The notes under the pieces are model-generated. The model did not search any database. It worked only from the letters and a program-made list of their open reading frames with translations, and was not told the origin of the DNA. A stretch of 44,723 nt of DNA, taken from assembly GCA_902782245.1 (NCBI GenBank), contig CACZMI010000009.1, positions 1 through 44,723 on the forward strand, in the 5' to 3' direction. How positions within the stretch are numbered: the first letter of the stretch is position 1; the number at the start of each line of letters is the position of its first letter. The position numbers and the translations under genes are program-made. Below are positions 15,983 to 25,800 of the stretch, piece by piece. This DNA comes from an uncultured Bacteroidales bacterium. Its GTDB lineage: Bacteria > Bacteroidota > Bacteroidia > Bacteroidales > Bacteroidaceae.

Positions 15983-17668
15983 ATGACAAAATCTAGTCGT
16001 TTTGCGCTCTTTTGCGCAGGTGTCCTGATGCTTGCAAGTTGCAAGAACTTCCAGGTCAAAGAAGAGTATTTCGTAGTAAATCCTAATCCCCTTGAAGTTC
16101 AGGGCGGCGAGGTTAACTACACTGTAACCGGTACATTCCCCGAGAAGACTTTCATCAAGAAGGTTGTTTGCGTCGCTACTCCCGAACTCCGTTGGGAAGG
16201 CGGTTCAGTTAAGGGTGAGCCTGTAACTCTCCAGGGTGAGAAGATTACCGGTAACAACCAGGTTATCGAGTGGAAGGAAGGTGGTTCATTCACCTACAAC
16301 GGCAATTTCAAGTATCAGCCTGAGATGGCCAAGTCAGAGCTCTATGTAACATTCGAGGCTACAAAGAAGGGTAAACCCATCGAGGTTGAGCCCGTTAAGA
16401 TTGCCGACGGTGTTATCTCAACTGCAGAGCTTTATGCAGAGACTGCAAAGGCTGCCAATACCGCAGGTTCAAAGGATGCTTTCCAGCGTATCATCAAGCA
16501 GGCTCAGGATGCCAACATCATGTTCGTAATCCAGCAGGCTAACGTACGTTCATCAGAGACCAACAGCGACGCTGTCAAGGCTATCAAGGAGTCTTTGAAG
16601 AACTTTGCTGCCGATACCAAGAACTATGCTATCGACAACCTCGAGATTTCTGCATATGCATCACCTGATGGTGGTTTCAAACTGAATGACAAGCTGGCTG
16701 CCCAGCGTGAGAAGAACGCTGCCAACTATGCCAAGAATGAGATCAAGAAGGCTAAGGCAGATGCTGCTATCGAGTCAAAGTACACCGCTCAGGACTGGGA
16801 CGGTTTCAAGTCACTTGTTGAGCAGTCAAATCTCCAGGACAAGGATCTTATCATCCGCGTTCTTTCAATGTATGATGATCCCGAGAAGCGTGAGGCCGAG
16901 ATCAAGAACCTCTCAGCTGTTTACAAGGATCTTGCTGCTGACATTCTCCCGCAGCTGCGTCGTGCCCGCCTGACTCTGAACTATCAGATCATCGGCCGCT
17001 CAGATGAGGAGATCCAGGAGGCTTACAAGACTGATGCTTCTGTTCTGAGTGTTGAGGAGCTGCTTTACGCTGCTACCCTGACCGAGGACAAGGCTCAGAA
17101 GAAGGATATCTACACCACCGCTTCAAAGAACTATCCCAATGACTACCGCGCATTCAACAACCTGGGTGAGATAGCATTCAAGGATGGTGACCTGGCAACT
17201 GCAGAGGCTAACTACAAGAAGGCTCTCGCTATCAAGGCCGATGCTCCTGAGGTTAACACCAACATGGGTCTGCTCTGCCTTGCACAGAACAAGCCTGCTG
17301 ATGCTCAGACCTACTTTGCAAAGGGTGGCCAGAGCTCAGAGAACAACGAGGCTCTCGGTAACATGTACATCGCACAGGGTCAGTACGAGCGTGCTCTGAC
17401 TGCTCTTAAGGGCAGCAACACCAACGGTGAGGCTCTTGCTATGATCATGACTAAGGATTACGCCGGTGCTCAGAAGGTTCTTGCCAACGTTAAGAACGCT
17501 GATGGCAACACCGCTTACCTGGCTGCTGTAGCCGCTGCACGTACAAACGACGCTGCTGCTGTTGCTCAGAACCTCAAGAAGGCCGTTAGCCTTGACTCTT
17601 CACTGAAGGAGAAGGCACAGAAGGATCTTGAGTTCGCTAAGTTCCAGGATGCTGTAAACGCTCTCTGA
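15983..17668 (+). CDS. OmpA-like/TPR lipoprotein, probably abundant
   Basis: The 561-residue product has a lipoprotein signal (FALFCAGVLMLASC, Cys at 20). Residues ~25-145 form a beta-rich domain. A segment near 215-260 (LEISAYASPDGG, then NDKLAAQREKNAANYAKNEI) resembles the OmpA peptidoglycan-binding motif. Residues ~355-480 contain tetratricopeptide repeats such as DYRAFNNLGEIAFKDGDLATA and NMGLLCLAQNKPADA. Codon use is strongly biased to gct, gtt, aag, gag and ctc/ctg, unlike dprA next door, which suggests high expression. It probably links outer membrane, periplasm and cell wall, by inference from the domains. Exact function unknown. Confidence 0.85.
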   Translation: MTKSSRFALFCAGVLMLASCKNFQVKEEYFVVNPNPLEVQGGEVNYTVTGTFPEKTFIKKVVCVATPELRWEGGSVKGEPVTLQGEKITGNNQVIEWKEGGSFTYNGNFKYQPEMAKSELYVTFEATKKGKPIEVEPVKIADGVISTAELYAETAKAANTAGSKDAFQRIIKQAQDANIMFVIQQANVRSSETNSDAVKAIKESLKNFAADTKNYAIDNLEISAYASPDGGFKLNDKLAAQREKNAANYAKNEIKKAKADAAIESKYTAQDWDGFKSLVEQSNLQDKDLIIRVLSMYDDPEKREAEIKNLSAVYKDLAADILPQLRRARLTLNYQIIGRSDEEIQEAYKTDASVLSVEELLYAATLTEDKAQKKDIYTTASKNYPNDYRAFNNLGEIAFKDGDLATAEANYKKALAIKADAPEVNTNMGLLCLAQNKPADAQTYFAKGGQSSENNEALGNMYIAQGQYERALTALKGSNTNGEALAMIMTKDYAGAQKVLANVKNADGNTAYLAAVAAARTNDAAAVAQNLKKAVSLDSSLKEKAQKDLEFAKFQDAVNAL

Positions 17669-17701
17669 TATATAGAAGAATAAATCAATTCGCGTGAACA
17701 A

Positions 17702-18814
17702 ATGCCGGAAGATGAACTGACGGCGCTGCTCACTCTAAACAGAATAGAAGGAATTGGAAGTATAGGTGCAAAATACCTGTATCAGCAATTCGGCAGCGCG
17801 CAGGAGATCTTCAGGAATCGCGAACATCTTAAAGAAATCATACCTGGAATCAGCACTCAAGCAGTTGATGCTTTGTGTGATTCCAGGTATGATTCTTTTA
17901 TCCGTGAAGAACTGGAGTTTATTGAGAAACACGGTATTAGATGCGTAACTCCCGCCGATCCTGATTATCCTGCACGTTTGTTGGACTGCCATGATGCTCC
18001 CCTTGTTCTGTTTTCATTGGGTAACGTCAATTACAATACCGCCAGGACGGTTGGTATTGTAGGCACACGTAAGGCTACCGATTACGGACGCCGTATGTGC
18101 CATACCTTTATTAAAGAGCTGCATGAACTGTGTCCTGACATCACCATTGTCAGCGGACTGGCATACGGCATAGATATAGAGTCTCACAAAGCTTCAATTG
18201 AAGCAGGTTTCCCCACAATAGGTGTGTTGGCTCACGGATTGGATATGATATATCCGTCCGCTCACAGGCCCATTGCCAAGCAGATGCTTTCCGATGGCGG
18301 GCTGGTTACGGAATTCATGTCCAGAACCGTTCCGTTGGGTCCTAATTTTGTGCGTCGCAACCGGATAATTGCCGGGTTGTCCGATGCTGTAGTCGTGGTT
18401 GAATCGGCCGCAAAGAGCGGATCGCTCATTACAGCAGAGATAGCCGGAACCTATAACCGTGAGTGTTTTGCTTTTCCGGGTAGCGTGGGCGACCCTTACT
18501 CTGTGGGATGTAATGAACTGATACGGGACAACCGTGCGGGTCTGATTACCTCTGCATTTGATTTTGTAAATGCCATGAATTGGGACAGACGTTCCCAAAA
18601 AGACCGGCCTGTTCAGAAAGAACTGTTCCCGGAACTGACCCCCGAAGAGGAGAAAGTATATCAGAGAATCAGACTTAAAGCGCAGGGTGTACTTATCAGC
18701 ACGCTTATGACGGAACTGAATATTCCGTATCCGCATCTGTCATCCGTGTTGTTCAGCCTTGAGATGAAGAACCTTATAAAGCAGTCACCCGGATCACTGT
18801 GCAAGCCGTTATGA
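17702..18814 (+). CDS. dprA: DNA-processing protein DprA
   Basis: DprA binds incoming single-stranded DNA and loads RecA in natural transformation. The 370-residue protein has an N-terminal helix-hairpin-helix-like part (LNRIEGIGSIGAKYLYQQFG), the Rossmann-fold core with VGIVGTRKATDYG, IVSGLAYGIDIESHKASIE and NFVRRNRIIAGLSDAVVVVE. GSLITA follows, and a C-terminal winged-helix-like domain is at about 305-370. It follows the TPR lipoprotein by 33 bp with no terminator visible. Its last 6 bases overlap the end of the opposing HTCS gene. No other competence gene is nearby. Confidence 0.95.
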   Translation: MPEDELTALLTLNRIEGIGSIGAKYLYQQFGSAQEIFRNREHLKEIIPGISTQAVDALCDSRYDSFIREELEFIEKHGIRCVTPADPDYPARLLDCHDAPLVLFSLGNVNYNTARTVGIVGTRKATDYGRRMCHTFIKELHELCPDITIVSGLAYGIDIESHKASIEAGFPTIGVLAHGLDMIYPSAHRPIAKQMLSDGGLVTEFMSRTVPLGPNFVRRNRIIAGLSDAVVVVESAAKSGSLITAEIAGTYNRECFAFPGSVGDPYSVGCNELIRDNRAGLITSAFDFVNAMNWDRRSQKDRPVQKELFPELTPEEEKVYQRIRLKAQGVLISTLMTELNIPYPHLSSVLFSLEMKNLIKQSPGSLCKPL

Positions 18815-21800
18815 CTTGCGCAGTGAATCCTTGAACTGTGATGGAGTCATACCGGTCTCCTGTTTGAATACGGTGCTGAAGTACTGGCTCTCTGAGAAAC
18901 CTGTCTCCTCGGCGATAGTGCCTACGGACTTATTGGTCTTGGAGAGCATCTCTTTGGCTATGTCTATACGGATACGGCGTATATACTTGTTTGTGGATGC
19001 ACCTACCAGATTGTTCATCTTATTGAACAGTGTGGTGCGTGATACGTTCATATGTTCCACAATCATATCCACGCCAAGCATCGTATTGCTCAGATTCTCG
19101 CGGATAAAGCGGTTAAGTTTGAGTACGAACTGTTCATCGGCGGCACTGAATGTCTGATCCTCTGAAATGGCCGTAAAGAAGGATGTGGCATACTGGCGTT
19201 TAATCTCATATCTGTTCTTGAGTTGACTCCTGATTATCTTATACAGAAGTTTGGAGTCAAACGGCTTGGGAAGGAATGAGTCGGCCCCCATCTTGTAACC
19301 CATATCCTGGTTCTTGGGATCGCTTCGGGATGTAAGCAGTATGACAGGAATACTACTTAACTCCAAGTCGGTCTTGATGGTCTTACATAGTTCAAAACCA
19401 TTCATACGGGGCATCATGATATCACTGACCACTACGTTCGGCATGCGCTGACGTATAAGGTCAAGAGCCTCTTTACCGTCATGAGCGGTGTATATAGTCT
19501 TGAACAGCGGCGAGTATTCATCTTTGATAAACTGCAGGATATCATCCTGGTCATCAACAATGAGCAGAGTCATGCTCTTGGTATCAAAATTGACCTCTTC
19601 TGTCTGAGCAGGTTCTTCTATGTTACCGAAGTCAGAAGTTTCTGCAATTACAGGAACCTGTGGCTTGGCAGGGGCTTTAAGATACTTTTCACCCAGATTA
19701 TCGGGTATCTCAATGGTGAATGTAGAACCAGGTCCGTCATTTTTCTCGGCTTTGATATTTCCGTCAAGCAATTCTATCATCAGTTTGGCCTGTGATAGTC
19801 CCAGACCGTATCCCGGAATATTCTCATTCTCCCTGAAATAGCGTTTGAACAATTCTTCGGGACGGCAGGTGAATCCGCGTCCTTCATCGTGGAACTGTAT
19901 CCAGACGGTTCCTTTGCTGCGGCCGGTGGTTACGGTTATGGTTCCGGTATCACTGTATTTTATTGCATTTGACATGATGTTGTTGACAGCTGTCTCCATC
20001 ATCTTGACATCCATATCCACTTTACCCAGATCGGACATAGGATTGAACTGAGTCTTAAGGCCCTTGGCATAACAGTCAATCTTGAAATCCTCAATTATCT
20101 TGCCTAACCACTCGTTCATGTCAACCGATTCTATCGAGATGTCATTCTTGTTTATGTCATTGGTTCCCTTGTCAAGGATCATGTTAACCATTTCGGTCAT
20201 CTTCTGTACCTGGTTGAAAATGCGTTCTATCCTTTCATAATCCGCCCCCTTTAATGTCTTTTCCTCAATCATATCCTTAACCGGATTGTAAATAAGCGAC
20301 AGCGGAGTACGTAACTCGTGAGCAAGGTTTGAGAGCAGCGATATCTTGTCATCCTTGTGCTTGCTCTCCTGGGCATTGATTGCCCGGTCCATCTCAATCT
20401 GTTTGAGACTGATGCCGACTTTTGATATGGTTACGCTTATTGATAAGATGATGGCTATTATAAGCAGGTATGCTGGAATAGTCATTATGAAAGGTCTTGC
20501 CACATTGTAGGAGAGGATCTCCTGCGGTTCGCTCCATCCCTGAATGGTACGCTGACTTACCGTAAGGGTAAATAATCCGTGAGTGGTTTTGGGTATGGAG
20601 AAATTCGTGCTGTTTGTCACTGTTTCCGATACAGGGAAAGGACGGCCTTTCTTGAGCAGCACGTATTTGAGCGATACGGGTCTTGTGGGGTCAAACCTGT
20701 TTACGGCAACATGTACATCCATAAGGGAGTATTTGTTGGGTATATTAAGGTTTTTGCCATGTATGTTTCCGTCAGTCTCATGAATTGTTCCATCCAGGAC
20801 TATCTTGGAGAGCAGGACAGGATAGGGATTGCTGTTGTAACGTATGTTTATGTCCTGGGGGTCAATGACAAGGATTCCCGATGTATTTGGGAAATATACA
20901 TATCCCTCTCTTGATACAAATGAGAATCCGGGAAGGAAATTCATCCTTGTGCCACAGTCTCTGCCATAATAGGTATAGGGCTCATTGAAATCCTTGTCGC
21001 GGGTATCAATCATTATCATGAAGGCATTGTCTGTGGTTACCCACAGATGATCATGACGGTCTATTGACATGGAAAGGAAAACTCCGTAATCCTTGTTGTC
21101 CATAACCCTGGACAGTTTGTTTGCTCTGGGATCATAACTGATTATCTCATCAGGCGAGCAAGCCCAGATAACGCCACGCGAATCTTCCACCACATTGGAT
21201 ATGTCGCTTCTGTCGCCATCGGGAGTCTGGAATACGAGACGTGCCAACAGAGTCCTGTAGTCTATTTCATAAATACATCCGTTGCAGACCACCGTAGCAT
21301 GTGAAGGACCTTCCTTTACATCCACTACAACACCTCTGTTTTCCTCACCGTTTTTCTGAAGAGTGATTTCACGAACCTCACTTATGTTACGACGGTAGAT
21401 AAGATGACGTCCGTTGCAGTTGAACAGCATTATATCTCCATCGGGGGTGGTTATGGTCTTAAGGTTGGTAAGTCTTGATGACGATATGTTGATTCCCGCC
21501 TTATTCATAAAATCGGCAGGAGTGATTCTTTGTGTTTTCTTGTTGAAAAGGAACAGTCCCTGAGAACGGTCGGTGATGAGCAGATTGTCGCTGTCATAAC
21601 TGCATATGGCAGAAACCCTCATACCGCGGGTGGAGGGGAAATGGGTGTTCTGCTCGGTTTTTTCATTGAATCTGCTTAATCCGAATCCTGCTGTTCCGAA
21701 CCACAGTGTGCCGTCAGCCTCCTGATAACCTGAAATAGGGATGCTGTTTGTCTCTGCTCCATGTTCCGATACGTTATTGTCTATGTTATGGAAGAAAGAG

Positions 21801-22780
21801 CGCTTCAGGGTCACAATACCACGATGCAGAGTACCCAGAATAAGTTCATTCTCCTGGGTATTGACCAGGGCGCACAGGACATGCAGCGGATCCAGTTTAC
21901 CGTAATATTGCTCATCAATCTTTCCTGTCTTACGGTTCAGGATGGAAACTCCCAGATTGGCATTGCAGATAAGAAGGCTGCTGTCAGACAGTTCGTCAAG
22001 ATATGTTATGTTGTCATCTGGCAGGCCGGAATTGCCGGAATCATAATGTGCAATCACATCAAATCCCGATTTTACATAGTATCCTGTAATGCCCTTGCCC
22101 TTGTAAGCTATCCAGAGAATATGCTTAGAGTCAATGAAAGCGGTTCTGCTGAACAGGTTGTTTCCAAGTTTATCCATATAAGTGAGAGCTCCAGTCGTGG
22201 TATTGAGATGGTATATACCACGTTCATCCTCAACAAGCAGAATCTGGCTGGAATCATCGGTTACCTTAAGGATCTTGGTAAAATGAAACTGTCTTTCGGA
22301 CGGGAACTGAGCCACCATTTGAGTTGTGCAGGTGTTGAGGTCATACATCATGACGGCTCCCAAAGGCAGGTTAAAGAAATAGGCTGTATCGCCTGACATC
22401 ATTATGTATTCCGTTCTCAAGACCCTGCCTTCATATGTTACAAGTCGGGTAGAGTCATTGTCGGGATCAAAATCTATTATATGGTTGGTTGTGGCCAGTA
22501 TGGCACGTCGTGAACAGCCTATGGAGATAACATCGCCTGCAACAATGTTGTCACCGCCTACGGTAAAATACTGATACTGTTTAATATTTCCGTTGGATAT
22601 CAGATTGGCGCCGTTGGTGGTTCCAACCCAGAGTCTTCCGTAGATATCCTTGGCGAAGGATCTTACGGCATTGCAACTTAAACCTTTGTCAATAGTTATC
22701 TCTACCTGCTGAGTGTAATGTGCACTGCCCGCAATACAGGTTATAACCGATAACAGCAATGTCAAGAGCCTCTTTTTCAT
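18809..22780 (-). CDS. Hybrid two-component system regulator (HTCS) 1
   Basis: The 1323-residue one-protein signalling chain senses in the periplasm and binds DNA in the cytosol. In order: signal peptide (1-20); two propellers of Reg_prop repeats such as GRLWVGTTNGANLIS and GTLWFGTAGFGLSRF; a Y_Y_Y domain (about 675-755); and a membrane helix (about 765-790). Then a HisKA domain with His821 in HELRTPLSLIYNP, an ATPase domain with NNIMSNAIKYS and GYGLGLS, a receiver with acid pair Asp1076/Asp1077, acceptor Asp1120 and KPF, and an AraC-type HTH (about 1225-1323). In Bacteroides such proteins usually sense glycans and control a neighbouring susCD locus; none is here. It lies 59 bp downstream of a paralogue. 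Confidence 0.95.
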   Translation of the reverse strand: MKKRLLTLLLSVITCIAGSAHYTQQVEITIDKGLSCNAVRSFAKDIYGRLWVGTTNGANLISNGNIKQYQYFTVGGDNIVAGDVISIGCSRRAILATTNHIIDFDPDNDSTRLVTYEGRVLRTEYIMMSGDTAYFFNLPLGAVMMYDLNTCTTQMVAQFPSERQFHFTKILKVTDDSSQILLVEDERGIYHLNTTTGALTYMDKLGNNLFSRTAFIDSKHILWIAYKGKGITGYYVKSGFDVIAHYDSGNSGLPDDNITYLDELSDSSLLICNANLGVSILNRKTGKIDEQYYGKLDPLHVLCALVNTQENELILGTLHRGIVTLKRSFFHNIDNNVSEHGAETNSIPISGYQEADGTLWFGTAGFGLSRFNEKTEQNTHFPSTRGMRVSAICSYDSDNLLITDRSQGLFLFNKKTQRITPADFMNKAGINISSSRLTNLKTITTPDGDIMLFNCNGRHLIYRRNISEVREITLQKNGEENRGVVVDVKEGPSHATVVCNGCIYEIDYRTLLARLVFQTPDGDRSDISNVVEDSRGVIWACSPDEIISYDPRANKLSRVMDNKDYGVFLSMSIDRHDHLWVTTDNAFMIMIDTRDKDFNEPYTYYGRDCGTRMNFLPGFSFVSREGYVYFPNTSGILVIDPQDINIRYNSNPYPVLLSKIVLDGTIHETDGNIHGKNLNIPNKYSLMDVHVAVNRFDPTRPVSLKYVLLKKGRPFPVSETVTNSTNFSIPKTTHGLFTLTVSQRTIQGWSEPQEILSYNVARPFIMTIPAYLLIIAIILSISVTISKVGISLKQIEMDRAINAQESKHKDDKISLLSNLAHELRTPLSLIYNPVKDMIEEKTLKGADYERIERIFNQVQKMTEMVNMILDKGTNDINKNDISIESVDMNEWLGKIIEDFKIDCYAKGLKTQFNPMSDLGKVDMDVKMMETAVNNIMSNAIKYSDTGTITVTTGRSKGTVWIQFHDEGRGFTCRPEELFKRYFRENENIPGYGLGLSQAKLMIELLDGNIKAEKNDGPGSTFTIEIPDNLGEKYLKAPAKPQVPVIAETSDFGNIEEPAQTEEVNFDTKSMTLLIVDDQDDILQFIKDEYSPLFKTIYTAHDGKEALDLIRQRMPNVVVSDIMMPRMNGFELCKTIKTDLELSSIPVILLTSRSDPKNQDMGYKMGADSFLPKPFDSKLLYKIIRSQLKNRYEIKRQYATSFFTAISEDQTFSAADEQFVLKLNRFIRENLSNTMLGVDMIVEHMNVSRTTLFNKMNNLVGASTNKYIRRIRIDIAKEMLSKTNKSVGTIAEETGFSESQYFSTVFKQETGMTPSQFKDSLRKS

Positions 22781-22805
22781 ATGACTGAATTATGTGAATG
22801 TTGCG

Positions 22806-22813
22806 CTAATGTA
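22806..22813 (-). promoter_or_regulatory. Possible promoter of HTCS 1
   Basis: On the minus strand TACATTAG (one mismatch to TAnnTTTG) has a TTG exactly 20 bp upstream, within the 59-bp gap between the two HTCS genes. It suggests that HTCS 1 can be transcribed on its own. Confidence 0.4.
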
Positions 22814-22839
22814 ATAAAAATGAAGTTAACGGACAAGCA

Positions 22840-25800
22840 TTATTGCCGGCGCATCTCCTGCGGGGTCTTGCCGGTCTCGCGTTTGAATCTCCTGATCATG
22901 TTGTCCACACTGGTAAAGCCGGTTTCACGGGCAATGGATTCCAGGTCCTCTTCCGTACCGGTCAGTTTATCCTTTATGATGCTTACCCTTATCCTTGCAA
23001 GATAATCTGCAAGAGTAGTACCCAGCAGTCCTTTCATTTTGCTGAGCATTACAGCCCGCTTTATTCCGGTCTGTTTGAGAATATAGTCTTCATTGAATGA
23101 GGGATCTGATATGAACTGGTCTATCAGCGAGTTGAGAGAACCTATAAACTCTTCATCAGTGACACTGAACGTCTGGTCTGAACTCATCTTGCTGAAGAAT
23201 CTGAAATTATACTGCCGCTTGATCTCAAACCTGCCGCCAAGCTGACTGCGTATCAGTGTATACATCTGCTGAATGTCATAGGGCTTGGGTATGAAGGCAT
23301 CCGCTCCCATCTTGTATCCCAGAGCCTTGTTCCTCTCATCGCTGCGTGAAGTGAGAAGTATCACGGGAATATGGCTTATCTCAAGCGTACTCTTAATGTG
23401 GCGGCATATATCAAATCCGTTCATTCCTTCCATATCTACATCGCTTACAACAAGATCGATATCCGTACTCTTGAGCAGTTTTACAGCCTCGTCTCCGCTC
23501 TCTGCAGTGAGAATCTGCCTGAACATACTGTCAAACTCACTACTGAAAGTTTCAATCTCCTGCTTATCGGCACTGACAAAGAGAACGGTCATGTCATTGG
23601 TGTCAAAATCCTGTGCCATGCCTTCCTGCTTACCTTCATCGTTACTGCCGATAACTGACTGAGTGGCAGGAGTGGTATTGGCTGCTGTCTGTGACACCTT
23701 TGAAACCGGATGATTCTTGTCTGTTACTGACCTGAACTCCATAAAGAAGGTAGAACCTACGCCGTCAGGGTTGTTGTATGCGGACATAACACCTCCGATA
23801 AGGCTTAACTGCAATCTGGCATAGGGAAGCCCCAAGCCGTAACCGGGAATGGATGTGTCCGTATTCTCCCTGTAGTATCGTTTGAACAGGTCTTCGGGGT
23901 CACATGAGAATCCACGGCCCTGATCCTTTACGGATACACGTATGGTATCGCCGGTTTTCTCGGTACTGACAATGATGGCGGTTCCGGGATTGCTGTATTT
24001 GATGGCGTTGTTAACCATGTTGGACAGTCCGGTCTCAATGATTCGCTTGTCTATTGAAACCATGTTAATGGAGTTGTCCATTATGAATTTAAGACTGAAT
24101 CCTTTGCCGTAGCAGTCAATGCGGTAATCCTCAAGCAGGAAATTGAGCCATTCGTTCAGGTTCACCTCCTCTATGAGTATATCGGCCTTGTTTACATCGG
24201 CACGGCTGCTGTCCAGGATCATGTTGACCATTACAGTCATCTTGTTGACCTGATTGAAAATACGCTCCATACGTTCATAGTCTATTCCGTCTACTGATTT
24301 TTCCTGCAGGAAATCCTTGACTGGATTGTATATGAGCGATAGAGGTGTACGCAATTCATGTGCAATATTGGACAGGAATGCTATCTTGTCTTCACGGTTC
24401 TTGATGTCCTGAGCGGCTATAGCCTTCTCCAGGCGGTTCTTTTCCCTGCTGCTGGAGAATTTGGCAATGGTATAACCGAACAGAAGCAACAGCATAAGAG
24501 CCATCAGAACGCCGGGTATGGTTCCCAGGAAAGGTTTTGGCACCTTGAATCTCAGTATGGTAGTGGGCTCGGTGAGTCCCTTGCGGTAGGCCTGTCTGAT
24601 CTCTACATCATATATTCCGTTATCAAGTCTGGGTATGGTTACGGTGGTTCCTGTTGTAGTTACGGACCTGACCAGTATGTTATCCTTGAATATATTGTAG
24701 ATGATAAGATGCGGATAGGTGGGGTTGAACGAATTGGCCGAAAACTCCAGATGTAGTTCTCTGTACTTTGAGGCCATTTTGAGAGGCTCGTCTATTGAGT
24801 TGAGAATCTCATCCCGGGTATAACTCCTTTTGTCGGTATGAGCCGCCGTACATACCACATTTACCGGGGGAGTGTCATACAAGAGTGAGCCGTTGGTGTT
24901 GATGGTCACCATTCCCGTGGAGTTGGGGAACAGGATTATGCCCGATTCAGTGCAGCAGGAGAAATTGTTAAGAAAACGTTCACTGGGTACTCCGTCCTCA
25001 ACGGAATAGAGCAGCAGTTCTTTCTTTTCCGGGTCATACATCTGGACATATTCGTTGGTAGTAGTGAACCATATCCTGTCCCTGGTGTCGACTGACAGGT
25101 TCATGAACCTGCCGTTACCCCAGGTTTCGGCCAGCATCTGGTCAAAATTGGAACGCGGATCGTAGCGGTGCAGTCCGTCGGGTTCGGTAAAGAAAAGTTC
25201 GCCCTGTGAGTTGGCGTCAAGGGAGGTTATGTTATGAATTACCTTGTACTTGTTGTGGTAGATGCACTTGCTGCCAAGGTTGTTGTAGTCTATTTCCAGA
25301 ATGGAGCCCCTGAAAGTTGCATATACCGCGTAAGGTGTACAACAGACGTTCTCCACCGCCTTTATAATCTGACCTTCATTGGACAGATAAAACTCCTCAA
25401 GCCTGTTTTGGGAATGCTTGAAAACAAAATGGTGCAATGCAGCGTTGAATATGAATATATCGCCGTTGGGGGCGGTGGTCATCTTTATGTTTGTTGCGCC
25501 TGCATTGGCAATTTGTTCTATCTTAGCAAACTGACCTGTATGGGATACACTGTTGGTCTTGCGGTTAAACAGGAGCAGCTTGCCCGATGCATCGGCCATG
25601 AGAATATTTGCATCATCAAATCTGCACATTGAGATGATCCTGAGCGTTTCTGTCCCCTTTATTGTATTCTTTTCATGAGTCTGGGGATCTAAGCGGCAAA
25701 TGCCGTTCCTCATGGTTCCCAGTATAACGGTTCCTTCCGGTTCCTCAAAAGCCGATATGTAATTCTCAAAGTTGATGATACCTTCTTTCTGCTCGTATAC

